Shown piece after piece: positions 15,387 through 24,460 of a DNA stretch of 64,000 nucleotides (position 1 is the first letter of the stretch; every line of letters begins with the position of its first letter). The notes below the pieces were generated by a model that ran no database searches, was not told the DNA's origin, and saw nothing but the letters and a program-made list of their open reading frames with translations. This DNA comes from Viridibacterium silvisoli. GTDB taxonomy: Bacteria > Pseudomonadota > Gammaproteobacteria > Burkholderiales > Rhodocyclaceae. The stretch spans positions 186,001 to 250,000 of the forward strand of contig NZ_JAYXHS010000003.1 of NCBI RefSeq assembly GCF_036017035.1. Direction: 5' to 3'. Both the position numbers and the translations under genes were made by a program.

Positions 15387-16451
15387 ATGGCTCTCACGCT
15401 GGACGATTTCGACTATCACCTGCCGCCCGAACTCATCGCGCAGACCGCCCTGCCCGACCGCGCCGCCTCGCGCCTGCTGGTCGTGGATACCGCAACGCAC
15501 CCCGAGCCCCGCTTCGAAGACCACACGTTCCGTGAGCTGCCAGGCTTGCTGCGCGCCAACGACCTGCTCATCTTCAACGACAGTCGCGTGCTGCACGCCC
15601 GCCTGCACGGCGCCAAGGAGACGGGTGGCCAGGTAGAAGTCATGATCGAACGACCGCTGGGCGATCACGAGGCGTTGGCCATGATCCGCGCCAGCAAGTC
15701 GCCCAAGCCTGGCAGCCGCATCCGCCTGTGCGAGTCCTTCGACGTGGAAGTGGTGGGGCGTGCGGGCGCCTCGGGTGAATTCTTCCATCTGCGTTTCCCC
15801 GCCGACGACACGGCCGTCAATTACATAGAGCGCTACGGCAAGCTGCCCCTGCCGCCCTATATCGAACATGCTGCTGGCGAGTCGGACGAGACGCGCTACC
15901 AGACCGTCTATGCGCGCGAGCTCGGTAGCGTAGCGGCGCCCACCGCGGGCCTGCATTTCGACGACGCGCTGTTTGCCGAGCTCGACACGCGCGGCATCAA
16001 GCGCGCCTTCGTCACGCTGCACGTTGGCGCCGGTACCTTCCAGCCGGTGCGCGAGCACGACCTGTCGCAACACCAGATGCACCGCGAGCTGTACAGCATT
16101 CCGCAGGAGACCGTGGCAGCCATCGCGCACGCACGCGCCGCCGGCGGCCGCGTCATCTGTGTCGGCACGACCTCGTTGCGCGCAGTCGAGTCGGCGGCTC
16201 AGAATGGTCTGGTCGCGGGCAGCGCGGAGACCGGCATTTTCATCACGCCGGGCTACGAATTCCGCGTGGCGGATGCACTGGTCACCAATTTCCACCTGCC
16301 CAGGTCGACCCTGCTCATGCTGGTGTCGGCCATGGCCGGGATGACTACGATACGGAATGCCTACCTGCATGCCGTCAAGAACCACTACCGCTTTTTCAGT
16401 TATGGCGATGCCATGTTCATCGAGAAAGCCCCACAAGAGAAGTCCGCATGA
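15387..16451 (+). CDS. queA: tRNA preQ1(34) S-adenosylmethionine ribosyltransferase-isomerase
   Basis: QueA transfers and rearranges the ribosyl group of S-adenosylmethionine onto preQ1 in tRNA to give epoxyqueuosine. The 354-residue product has the family signatures DFDYHLPPELIAQTAL at the start, LLIFNDSRVLHARLHG, PTAGLHFDDALF and VGAGTFQPVR, and a full-length C-terminus. Its stop overlaps the tgt ATG by four bases, and tgt acts one step earlier in the same pathway, so the pair is an operon. It lies 125 bases downstream of the divergent tRNA-Leu. Confidence 0.98.
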   Translation: MALTLDDFDYHLPPELIAQTALPDRAASRLLVVDTATHPEPRFEDHTFRELPGLLRANDLLIFNDSRVLHARLHGAKETGGQVEVMIERPLGDHEALAMIRASKSPKPGSRIRLCESFDVEVVGRAGASGEFFHLRFPADDTAVNYIERYGKLPLPPYIEHAAGESDETRYQTVYARELGSVAAPTAGLHFDDALFAELDTRGIKRAFVTLHVGAGTFQPVREHDLSQHQMHRELYSIPQETVAAIAHARAAGGRVICVGTTSLRAVESAAQNGLVAGSAETGIFITPGYEFRVADALVTNFHLPRSTLLMLVSAMAGMTTIRNAYLHAVKNHYRFFSYGDAMFIEKAPQEKSA

Positions 16452-17560
16452 AATTCGATCTGATCACCACTTCCGGCGCGGCTCGTCGCGGGCGTCTGGA
16501 GCTTGCCCACGGTGCGGTGGAAACCCCCGCCTTCATGCCGGTCGGCACCTATGGCACGGTCAAGGCGATGAGCCCGGAAGAGCTCACTGATATCGGCGCG
16601 CACATCTGTCTGGGCAACACCTTCCACCTGTGGCTGCGCCCCGGGCTGGAGGTCATCCGCAAGTTCGGCGGGCTGCACAAGTTCATGAACTGGGACAAGC
16701 CCATCCTCACTGACTCGGGCGGCTTCCAGGTGTTCTCGCTCGGTGCGCTGCGCAAGATCACGGAAGAAGGTGTGAAGTTCGCCTCGCCCATCAATGGCGA
16801 CAAACTGTTCCTGACACCGGAAGAATCCATGCGCATCCAGCGCGTGCTCAATTCCGACATCGTGATGATCTTCGACGAATGCACGCCCTACCCCGCCTCG
16901 CATGACGAGGCCGCGAAATCGATGCGCATGTCGATGCGCTGGGCACGTCGCTCGCGTGACGAGTTCGATCGCGAAGAGAATCCGAATGCGCTGTTCGGCA
17001 TCGTGCAGGGGGGCATGCATGAAGACCTGCGCGACGAATCGCTGGCAGGTCTCAACGACATCGGCTTTGATGGCTTCGCGATTGGCGGACTATCGGTCGG
17101 CGAACCAAAGGAAGACATGGAGCGCATCCTCGCCCACACCGCGCCGAAGCTGCCTACCAACAAGCCGCGCTACCTGATGGGCGTCGGCACGCCGGAAGAC
17201 CTCGTCTATGGCGTGTCACAAGGCATCGACATGTTCGATTGCGTGATGCCGACGCGTAACGCGCGCAATGGCTGGCTGTTCACGCAATGGGGCAACCTGA
17301 AGATCCGCAATGCCGTGCATCGCGACGATACGCGTCCGCTCGACGAGGCCTGCGGCTGCTACACCTGCCGCAATTTCTCGCGCGCCTACCTGCATCATCT
17401 TGACCGCGCGCAAGAGATGCTCGGCCCGCGCCTGATGACGATTCACAACCTGTTCTACTACCAGCAACTCATGCAGGAAATCCGTGCGGCAATTGAAGCG
17501 AACCGATTCGCAGAGTTCGCTGTCGAATTCGCCGCCCGACGTGCACGGGGCGTGAAATAG
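16448..17560 (+). CDS. tgt: tRNA-guanine(34) transglycosylase
   Basis: Tgt swaps guanine 34 for preQ1 in GUN-anticodon tRNAs. The 370-residue protein holds DSGGFQVFSLG with the general-base aspartate, the nucleophile aspartate in GIDMFDCVMPTRNARNG, GIVQGGMHEDLR, and the C-terminal zinc site (CGCYTC with the histidine of MTIHNL). All key residues are present. It overlaps queA by four bases and is followed by yajC and secDF, the classical proteobacterial order. Confidence 0.98.
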   Translation: MKFDLITTSGAARRGRLELAHGAVETPAFMPVGTYGTVKAMSPEELTDIGAHICLGNTFHLWLRPGLEVIRKFGGLHKFMNWDKPILTDSGGFQVFSLGALRKITEEGVKFASPINGDKLFLTPEESMRIQRVLNSDIVMIFDECTPYPASHDEAAKSMRMSMRWARRSRDEFDREENPNALFGIVQGGMHEDLRDESLAGLNDIGFDGFAIGGLSVGEPKEDMERILAHTAPKLPTNKPRYLMGVGTPEDLVYGVSQGIDMFDCVMPTRNARNGWLFTQWGNLKIRNAVHRDDTRPLDEACGCYTCRNFSRAYLHHLDRAQEMLGPRLMTIHNLFYYQQLMQEIRAAIEANRFAEFAVEFAARRARGVK

Positions 17561-17660
17561 CGCCCACACCTGCCGTCGGAGTACCCCGCAGCGCAATAGG
17601 GCCGGACCCCGTGCCCTGCTATACTCGCGCCCCTGAGAATCGAAGCCTTGGAGTAATAAC

Positions 17661-17990
17661 GTGTTCCTGATTTCCGACGCACAAGCCCAGACAGCAACCG
17701 CAGCAGCCGATCCTACCGGTGGTTTCAGCAGCATCATCATGATGGTGCTGATGTTCGTGGTGCTGTACTTCCTCATGATCCGCCCACAGCAGAAGCGCGC
17801 CAAGGAACACAAGGCCCTGCTCGACGCTCTGGCCAAGGGCGACGAAGTCGTCACGGCAGGCGGCATGGCCGGCACCGTCATCGAACTGCGTGACACCTTC
17901 GTCAAGGTTGCCGTAGCACCGAACGTCGAAGTGCTGATCCAGCGCTCATCGATTGGCGCAGTGCTGCCAAAGGGCAGTCTTACTGCCTGA
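17661..17990 (+). CDS. yajC: Sec translocase accessory subunit YajC
   Basis: YajC associates with SecDF and SecYEG at the inner membrane. The 109-residue protein has a single membrane helix (IIMMVLMFVVLYFLMI), the conserved IRPQQKRAKEH that follows it, and the small domain with GDEVVTAGGMAGTV. The start is a GTG preceded by GGAG. A terminator-like hairpin separates it from secD, which probably gets reduced read-through or its own promoter. Confidence 0.97.
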   Translation: MFLISDAQAQTATAAADPTGGFSSIIMMVLMFVVLYFLMIRPQQKRAKEHKALLDALAKGDEVVTAGGMAGTVIELRDTFVKVAVAPNVEVLIQRSSIGAVLPKGSLTA

Positions 17991-18002
17991 GGCATAGATC
18001 GG

Positions 18003-18032
18003 GGCAGCCAACATGAAAGGCTGCCCTTTTTC
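18003..18032 (+). terminator. Hairpin terminator after yajC
   Basis: GGCAGCC (18003-18009) pairs with GGCTGCC (18019-18025), followed by CTTTTTCC. It sits 13 bases past the yajC stop and 30 bases before secD and may attenuate transcription into secDF. Confidence 0.8.
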
Positions 18033-18065
18033 CATCACCCATCTCTTTAGCCGCAGCCCTCAGCA

Positions 18066-19916
18066 ATGAATCGCTATCCACTCTGGAAGAACCTGTCGAT
18101 CCTGCTCGTACTGGTCGTCGGTCTGCTCTACACCCTGCCGAACTTCTTCGGCGAAGTGCCTGCCGTGCAAGTTTCGTCGAGCCGTTCGACCCTCAAGGTT
18201 GATGGCGCCATCGAAACGCGCGTACTTGAAGCCCTCACCGCAGCGAAGATCCAGTACACCGGCACGCTGCGCGACGAAAGCAGCCTGCGTGTCCGCTTCG
18301 CCGACGACAAGACGCAATTGCAGGCCAAGGACCTGATCGAGAAGACGCTCAATCCCGACCCCAAGGACGCGTCCTATGTCGTGGCGCTTAACCTGCTGTC
18401 CGCAAGCCCGAGCTGGCTGACTTCGTTGAACGCGCACCCGATGTATCTCGGTCTCGATCTGCGTGGTGGCGTGCACTTCCTGCTGCAGGTCGACATGAAG
18501 GGCGCACTGACCAAGAAGCTGGATTCGATCCGCAGCGATCTGAGCGCCAGCCTGCGCGAGAAGAAGATCTACAACAGCGGCGTCACGCGCAGCGACCTGA
18601 CACTGACCGCACGCTTCAGCGACGCAGCGATGCGCGACAAGGCGCGCTATCTGATCAAGGATACCCATCCAGACCTGACGCTCGAAGAGCGCGCAGAGGG
18701 CTCCGAATTCCTGCTGGTTGGCACACTCTCGCCGGCCGAGCAAAAGAACATTCAGGATGAAGCGGTCAAGCAGAACATCACGACGCTGCATAACCGTGTG
18801 AACGAACTGGGCGTTGCCGAACCTGTCATCCAGCAACAAGGCGCCGACCGCATCGTCGTGCAACTGCCAGGCGTGCAGGACGTGGGCAAGGCCAAGGACC
18901 TGATCGGCCGCACCGCCACGCTGGAAGTGCGCCTCGTTCAGGAAAGTGCTGAACTGAGCGGCCAGGCACCGGCCGGTGCCGACGTGTTCAACGAAATCCG
19001 CGACGGCATGTCGATCCCGGTCTATGTCAAGAAGCAAGCCGTCATCAGCGGTGATCGCTTCGTCGGCGCAACCTCGAGCTTCGATAGCAACAACAATCCT
19101 GCCGTGTCGATCAAGCTCGACTCGGCGGGCGGCCGCGTCATGCGTCAGGTCACGCGCGAGAACCTGAAGAAGCGCATGGCCATCATCCTGTTCGAAAAAG
19201 GCAAGGGTGAAGCCATCTCCGTGGCGACCATCCAGGGCGAATTCGGCGATCGCTTCGAGATCACCGGCCAGTTCAGCTCCGAAGAAACCAATCGCCTGGC
19301 GATCCTGATCCGCTCCGGCGCGCTGGCCGCGCCGATGGACATCATCGAAGAGCGCACCATCGGCCCGAGCCTTGGCGCAGCCAACATCGAAAAGGGCTTC
19401 CATTCGACACTGTGGGGCTTCATCGCCATCGCCGTGTTCATGTGCATGTACTACCGCCTGTTCGGTCTGATCTCGACGCTTGCGCTGGCGGCGAACCTCT
19501 TGCTGCTCGTCGCGCTTCTGTCGCTGCTGCAGGCCACACTGACCTTGCCGGGCATTGCCGCTATCGCGCTGACACTGGGTATGGCGATTGATGCCAACGT
19601 GCTGATCAACGAACGCATCCGCGAAGAATTGCGCAGCGGCCTTTCGCCGCAAGCGGCAATCGACGCAGGTTACTCGCGCGCCTTTGGCACGATTCTCGAC
19701 TCGAACGTCACGACCCTGATTGCCGGCGGCGCGTTGCTGGCCTTCGGTTCGGGCCCGGTACGTGGCTTCGCCATCGTGCACTGCCTGGGCATCCTGACTT
19801 CGATGTTCAGCGCCGTCCTCGTCTCGCGCATGATCACCAACTTTGTCTACGGCCGCCGCCGCAAGCTCGATTCGCTTGCCATCGGTCAAGTCTGGAAACC
19901 CGGCGTTCAAGCCTAA
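18066..19916 (+). CDS. secD: Protein translocase subunit SecD
   Basis: SecD uses the proton gradient to help pull preproteins out of the Sec channel. The 616-residue protein has an N-terminal membrane helix (NLSILLVLVVGLLYTLPNFF), the periplasmic P1 region with LGLDLRGGVHFLLQVD, and five C-terminal membrane helices holding the MAIDANVLINERIREEL motif and AGGALLAFGSGPVRGFA. Length and layout are those of a complete betaproteobacterial SecD. secF follows after 26 bases with a GGAGAG ribosome site. Confidence 0.98.
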   Translation: MNRYPLWKNLSILLVLVVGLLYTLPNFFGEVPAVQVSSSRSTLKVDGAIETRVLEALTAAKIQYTGTLRDESSLRVRFADDKTQLQAKDLIEKTLNPDPKDASYVVALNLLSASPSWLTSLNAHPMYLGLDLRGGVHFLLQVDMKGALTKKLDSIRSDLSASLREKKIYNSGVTRSDLTLTARFSDAAMRDKARYLIKDTHPDLTLEERAEGSEFLLVGTLSPAEQKNIQDEAVKQNITTLHNRVNELGVAEPVIQQQGADRIVVQLPGVQDVGKAKDLIGRTATLEVRLVQESAELSGQAPAGADVFNEIRDGMSIPVYVKKQAVISGDRFVGATSSFDSNNNPAVSIKLDSAGGRVMRQVTRENLKKRMAIILFEKGKGEAISVATIQGEFGDRFEITGQFSSEETNRLAILIRSGALAAPMDIIEERTIGPSLGAANIEKGFHSTLWGFIAIAVFMCMYYRLFGLISTLALAANLLLLVALLSLLQATLTLPGIAAIALTLGMAIDANVLINERIREELRSGLSPQAAIDAGYSRAFGTILDSNVTTLIAGGALLAFGSGPVRGFAIVHCLGILTSMFSAVLVSRMITNFVYGRRRKLDSLAIGQVWKPGVQA

Positions 19917-19942
19917 GCGTCCAACGCCAGGAGAGATAGAAA

Positions 19943-20881
19943 ATGGAATTCTTCCGCATCCACAAAGACATCCCGTTCATGAAACGGGCCCTGCTGTTCA
20001 ACGTCATTTCGCTGGTCACGTTCCTGCTGGCGGTGTTCTTCCTGTTTGCGCGCGGCCTGCACCTGTCCGTCGAATTCACGGGCGGCACCGTGATGGAAAC
20101 GCACTACAGCCAGGCACCGAACCTCGACACGATCCGTCACGCCCTCGACAAGGCTGGCTACACCGACTCGCTGGTGCAGAACTTCGGCTCCTCGCTCGAC
20201 GTGATGATCCGCGTGCCGAATCGTGCCAACGAGAATTCAGGCAAGGTTTCGGAGAAGGTCATGAGCACGATCAGCGAAGCGACAGGCTCCAAGCCCGAGC
20301 TGCGCCGCGTCGAGTTCGTCGGCCCGCAAGTCGGCAAGGAGCTCGCCGAGGACGGCGCCATGGCCCTCCTCGTCGTTATTCTCGGCATCGTGATCTATCT
20401 GGCGATCCGCTTCGAATGGCGATTTGCCGTGTCGGCCATCATCGCCAACCTGCACGACGTGATCATCATTCTCGGGTTCTTCGCCGCGTTCCAATGGGAG
20501 TTCTCCCTGCCCGTGCTGGCCGCCGTGCTCGCCGTGCTGGGCTACTCGGTGAACGAATCGGTCGTGGTGTTCGACCGCGTGCGTGAAAGCTTCCGCAACA
20601 GCCGCATGCGTAACTACAGCGTGCCGCAGATTCTCGACCACGCCATCACGAGCACCATTTCCCGGACCATCATCACGCACGGTTCCACGCAGATCATGGT
20701 GCTGTCGATGCTGTTCTTCGGTGGCCCGACTTTGCATTACTTCGCATTGGCCCTGACCATCGGCATCTGCTTCGGCATCTACTCCTCGGTGCTGGTTGCC
20801 AGCCCGCTGGTGATGTGGCTCGGTGTGTCGCGCGAGCAGTTCGTCAAGCCGGTCGTGAAGAAGGAAGAAGCAGTCGTCTGA
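19943..20881 (+). CDS. secF: Protein translocase subunit SecF
   Basis: SecF pairs with SecD. The 312-residue protein starts with a membrane helix (FNVISLVTFLLAVFFLFARGLHLSVEF, whose VEFTGGT is conserved) and has the D4 motif GYSVNESVVVFDRVRESFR, then ISRTIITHGSTQIMVLSMLFFGG. The helices are complete. A strong terminator follows, so secDF ends the queA-tgt-yajC-secDF block. Confidence 0.98.
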   Translation: MEFFRIHKDIPFMKRALLFNVISLVTFLLAVFFLFARGLHLSVEFTGGTVMETHYSQAPNLDTIRHALDKAGYTDSLVQNFGSSLDVMIRVPNRANENSGKVSEKVMSTISEATGSKPELRRVEFVGPQVGKELAEDGAMALLVVILGIVIYLAIRFEWRFAVSAIIANLHDVIIILGFFAAFQWEFSLPVLAAVLAVLGYSVNESVVVFDRVRESFRNSRMRNYSVPQILDHAITSTISRTIITHGSTQIMVLSMLFFGGPTLHYFALALTIGICFGIYSSVLVASPLVMWLGVSREQFVKPVVKKEEAVV

Positions 20882-20904
20882 TGCTTCCGCAATTCACGCA
20901 ACAA

Positions 20905-20928
20905 GAAAGGGCCTTACGGCCCTTTTTT
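20905..20928 (+). terminator. Rho-independent terminator after secF
   Basis: AAAGGGCC (20906-20913) and GGCCCTTT (20918-20925) form a hairpin with a TTAC loop, followed by more Ts, 25 bases after the secF stop. Confidence 0.9.
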
Positions 20929-20934
20929 GTTGCC

Positions 20935-21220
20935 TGTGATTTCCTTTCCACGGGTACCAAGGCGCTGAGCGCACCCCGCACCGTTCTTGGTCTGGAGCCC
21001 TTCGAGCGCGCCTCCCCTGCTTCGACACTGCATGACCAGCGTGACGCACACGCGATAGCTGAATTCGAGTCCTGCCAGGAAATCGTGGCCTCAAACGAGG
21101 CGCTGTATCGCACCGGCAATGTGGTGACGCGGCACCTGATCCCCGATAAGCCCGGGCTGCCGCGCCCCCGAGATCGGCCCTTCCTGAAGCACAACGCCCG
21201 AAGAATGGCTCGCGTCAGAC
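20935..21220. other. Stretch between secF and bamC with no supported gene
   Basis: About 290 bases lie between the secF terminator and the terminator of bamC. Open frames exist on both strands but none has its own start and ribosome site. The plus frame that ends at 21225 begins inside secF. I see no RNA gene or repeat here. Confidence 0.5.
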
Positions 21221-21248
21221 AATAAAAAAGGGGGCTTGCGCCCCCTTT
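21221..21248 (-). terminator. Rho-independent terminator of the dapA-bamC operon
   Basis: AAAGGGGGC (21227-21235) pairs with GCCCCCTTT (21240-21248) around TTGC. On the minus strand the stem runs into TTTTTTATT. It lies 26 bases past the bamC stop. Confidence 0.9.
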
Positions 21249-21273
21249 CCGAAACAGCACCTGCCTGGCAAGC

Positions 21274-22422
21274 TTATTTCAATTCGTTGTACAGCAAGGT
21301 CAGGATCTGCTTGCTGGATGCTGGCGAGGCCGGCGCTCCAGCCTTGTTCTGCACGCGCACAGTCGTCTTCTGTCCATCCGCCTGCACGACGATACGGAAC
21401 TGGTCAGTATCCGAAAGTTTGTCGTCGCTACGCCAGAACGCCATCCACGAGAACCAGCTGCTGTCCTTCTTCTTGCCGAGGTCTTCGTCGGTAATGTAAC
21501 GAACGAAATAGATGCTCTTGGCGCGATCGCGGTCTTCAACCACCATGCCGACGCGATCCAGAGCCAGGCCGACCTGACGCCAGGTACGGTCGATGACGTC
21601 ATCCACGTTCAGAACCGGAGCGCCATCCACCGCAGTAGCCAGACGCGCCTTGTCCGGCGTGGCAGCTGGCGCTGCGACCGCCAGCTTGGCTTGCTCTTCC
21701 GTCGAACCGAACATCACCATCATGCGGCGGAGCATTTCGAGCTCCAGTCCTGGATCGCCCGGCTTCGACACCCAACCCACCTGCTGGTTGGCGTATTGCA
21801 GATCCGCTTCTTCCAGTGCGCGATGGCTTACATAGACTTCAACCTGGCCAGGCTCGTTCGAGGTTTCAAGACGCGTACGGAACTTGTCGCGCTCGGCGCC
21901 GCTGATGAACACACGCAGCAGCGACATATTGCCCAGGAAGGTGCTGCCATCCTTGCCACGCTTCTCCGCCCAGTCAGTTTCCATCACGTAAAGCTGGGGC
22001 GAATCCATCTTGATCGTGAAACCGAGGTCTTCCCAGAACTTGCGCAGCTGTGGCCAGACCACTTGTGGCGTGCCGGGCATCACCAGCCAGCGTTCACCAC
22101 CGGCACGTTCGATACGCGCCTTGCCCATCCTGTCTGGCGAGGCTGCGAGCGCTGCCTGCACTTCTGGCTTGGGGGCGTTGTTGATACTGGAGGCAGTGGT
22201 AGTGGCGCGACGCGCATCTACCGGAACCTGCAGTCGATCATCACGCGTCGGCGCGACCAGATCCGGCGGCACTTCCAGCGACTTGGTGCGTGATGCATCG
22301 GTAACTTCACTGCGATATTCCTTGCTGTTCGAGGCACAGCCGCCCAGCACCAGCGAGAAACCAGCCAGGCTCAGCACGCATGCGACCTGCACCGATTTCG
22401 TCGTTCTACGCGACAACTTCAT
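21274..22422 (-). CDS. bamC: Outer-membrane assembly lipoprotein BamC
   Basis: BamC is a lipoprotein of the BAM complex that inserts beta-barrel proteins. The ATG at 22422 has a GGAAG site and opens on a lipoprotein signal (VACVLSLAGFSLVLGGCAS, lipobox LGGC). The unstructured N-terminal segment contains LEVPPDLVAPTRDDR, the part that contacts BamD, and two helix-grip domains follow (RWLVMPGTPQVVWPQLRKFW and VIDRTWRQVGLALDRVGM). At 382 residues it is full length. It lies 11 bases after dapA, the usual dapA-bamC pairing. Confidence 0.95.
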   Translation of the reverse strand: MKLSRRTTKSVQVACVLSLAGFSLVLGGCASNSKEYRSEVTDASRTKSLEVPPDLVAPTRDDRLQVPVDARRATTTASSINNAPKPEVQAALAASPDRMGKARIERAGGERWLVMPGTPQVVWPQLRKFWEDLGFTIKMDSPQLYVMETDWAEKRGKDGSTFLGNMSLLRVFISGAERDKFRTRLETSNEPGQVEVYVSHRALEEADLQYANQQVGWVSKPGDPGLELEMLRRMMVMFGSTEEQAKLAVAAPAATPDKARLATAVDGAPVLNVDDVIDRTWRQVGLALDRVGMVVEDRDRAKSIYFVRYITDEDLGKKKDSSWFSWMAFWRSDDKLSDTDQFRIVVQADGQKTTVRVQNKAGAPASPASSKQILTLLYNELK

Positions 22423-22433
22423 CAAACTTCCTT

Positions 22434-23312
22434 TCAGTTCAAGGCTTCGGCTGCACGCATGGCAGCACGAACGCGCTCGTGGAATTGCTCGGACAGGGAC
22501 GTCAGCGGCAAACGGATGGCAGGGCCAATCAAGCCCATCTGTTCGCAGGCCCACTTCACAGGAATGGGGTTGGCTTCGACGAACAGATCGCGATTGAGGA
22601 GGAAAAGTTTCGCGTTGAGCTTGCGCGCCAACGCCACATCGCCCGCCAGCGTCGCCACGCACAGCTCGTGCATGAGGCGCGGTGCGACGTTTGCTGCAAC
22701 CGAGATCACGCCATGCCCGCCCAGCGCAATGAACGGCAACACGGTCATGTCATCGCCGCTGTAAAGCACGAACTCTTTCGGCGCACGCATCGCCAGATCG
22801 GTGATGCGTTCGATATTGCCGGTGGCGTCCTTGATGCCGATGATGCCCGGCACTTTGGCCAGACGCAGCACCGTATCGTTGTTCATGTCGGCCACCGTGC
22901 GGCCGGGCACGTTGTACAGGATCAAGGGCAGGTCGACCGCTTCAGCAATGGCCTTGAAGTGCTGGTACATGCCTTCCTGCGTCGGGCGGTTGTAGTACGG
23001 CACGACAGACAAGCCGGCTTGGGCACCCACGTCTTTGGCGAAACGTGTCAGCTCGATGGCTTCAGAAGTCGAGTTCGCGCCCGTCCCGGCGATAACAGGA
23101 ATACGGCCCGCGGAATGCTCGACTGCGACGCGGATCAAGGTGCAATGCTCTTCGACATTCACGGTAGGCGACTCGCCCGTGGTGCCGACGATCACCAGAC
23201 CATCCGAACCTTCACGCACATGGAAATCGATGAGGCTGCGAAAACGCACCAGATCAAGCTGGCCATCCGCCAGGAAAGGCGTCACCAGCGCAACAAGAGA
23301 ACCTGTCAACAT
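22434..23312 (-). CDS. dapA: 4-hydroxy-tetrahydrodipicolinate synthase
   Basis: DapA condenses pyruvate with aspartate semialdehyde in the lysine and diaminopimelate pathway. The 292-residue protein shows GSLVALVTPF at its start, the GTTGESPT loop, the catalytic tyrosine in LILYNVPGRT, and the Schiff-base lysine in GIIGIKDATGN. All active-site residues are present. bamC follows on the same transcript. Confidence 0.98.
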   Translation of the reverse strand: MLTGSLVALVTPFLADGQLDLVRFRSLIDFHVREGSDGLVIVGTTGESPTVNVEEHCTLIRVAVEHSAGRIPVIAGTGANSTSEAIELTRFAKDVGAQAGLSVVPYYNRPTQEGMYQHFKAIAEAVDLPLILYNVPGRTVADMNNDTVLRLAKVPGIIGIKDATGNIERITDLAMRAPKEFVLYSGDDMTVLPFIALGGHGVISVAANVAPRLMHELCVATLAGDVALARKLNAKLFLLNRDLFVEANPIPVKWACEQMGLIGPAIRLPLTSLSEQFHERVRAAMRAAEALN

Positions 23313-23384
23313 GACGATATCTGCGTAAAAAGCAAAAGCGGCATTGTACCTGAAGGGTGTGCCTTCAATCCTGTCGTGGCGGAC

Positions 23385-24311
23385 TCACAACCCCGCCAGC
23401 GCCTTGACATGCAGCACCGCGCTGCGGCCCAGCGCTGACAACGCGTAGCCCCCTTCCAGCATCGACACGATGCGCCCCTCGCAGTGCGCGTCGGCAAAAC
23501 TGCGCAGCTGTTCGGATATCCACGCATAGTCCGCATCCATCAGCCCCATGGAGGCCATGTCGTCTTCGTAATGCGCGTCAAAACCGGCCGAGATGAACAG
23601 CATCTGTGGCTGATGCGCGGCGAGCGCCGGCAACCAGCTTTGCTCAACGAGCTCGCGCACCACATCGCCGCGCGTCGCCGCCGGCAAAGGCGTGTTACGC
23701 ATGTTTGCACTCGGGTTGCGCGTGCCGCTATAGGGATAGAACGGATGCTGGAAAAAACTCACCATCAGCACGCGCTCATCGGCGGAAAAAATGTCTTCCG
23801 TGCCGTTGCCATGATGCACATCGAAATCAACGATGGCGACGCGCTGCAGCCCATGAACTTCAAGCGCATGCCGGGCCGCTACCGCCACATTGTTGAAAAA
23901 GCAGAAGCCCATCGCGCGCGCATATTCAGCGTGATGCCCCGGCGGGCGCACTGCGCAGAAGGCCGAATCGGCCTCACCCCGCATGACCAGATCGGTCGCC
24001 AAGATGCCCGCCCCTGCCGCACGCAACGCAGCCTTTAGCGTGTGCGGACACATGGCGGTGTCTGGATCAAGATGCACGATGCCGCGCTCCGGCGCCCATT
24101 CGAGCACCTCGCGGATGTAGTCGGGAGAATGCGCCAGCTGGAGCTGCTCGATGCTGGCTTGAGGCGCCTCCAGGCTGGTGACGTACTGCTCCAGCCCGGA
24201 AGCGATCATGCGATCACGGATGGCGGAGAGCCTGTCCGGCGACTCCGGATGTCCGGCTCCCATGCTGTGGAGCCAGCAATCCGGATGGGTAATGAACGCT
24301 GTGCCAGTCAT
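23385..24311 (-). CDS. Histone deacetylase-like (acetoin utilisation/APAH) hydrolase
   Basis: The ATG at 24311 has GGAGG eight bases upstream. The 308-residue enzyme has the zinc hydrolase signatures RPPGHHAE (catalytic histidine pair), VDFDVHHGNGTEDIF (zinc ligands), SAGFDAH and LEGGY. In bacteria these act on acetylated small molecules such as polyamines, or on acyl-lysine in proteins; the substrate is not clear here. It stands alone between dapA and the DUF1015 gene. Confidence 0.92.
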   Translation of the reverse strand: MTGTAFITHPDCWLHSMGAGHPESPDRLSAIRDRMIASGLEQYVTSLEAPQASIEQLQLAHSPDYIREVLEWAPERGIVHLDPDTAMCPHTLKAALRAAGAGILATDLVMRGEADSAFCAVRPPGHHAEYARAMGFCFFNNVAVAARHALEVHGLQRVAIVDFDVHHGNGTEDIFSADERVLMVSFFQHPFYPYSGTRNPSANMRNTPLPAATRGDVVRELVEQSWLPALAAHQPQMLFISAGFDAHYEDDMASMGLMDADYAWISEQLRSFADAHCEGRIVSMLEGGYALSALGRSAVLHVKALAGL

Positions 24312-24460
24312 TTCACAACCTCCACCGTAAAGGTGCCAAGAAAACGAGCCTAGAACCTGCAGCACATGGAGCGAGCGCGTGGGGCTCGCGCAGAGCAGGC
24401 TCATGCAGGCGAGCGAGCCAACAACGCCAGTCGCGTGCGCAGCCCTTTTGCTGCCGGCTC

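Noticed and set aside
15204..16436. Minus-strand open frame across tRNA-Leu and queA
   Set aside because: It covers the tRNA and is antisense to queA; no start signal or family.
18060..19910. 616-codon open frame antisense to secD
   Set aside because: It mirrors secD exactly and its product is rich in Arg, His and Gln, typical for the antisense of a high-G+C gene.
20844..21260. Minus-strand open frame between secF and bamC
   Set aside because: It runs through both terminators and the secF end, and no ribosome site or family similarity was seen.
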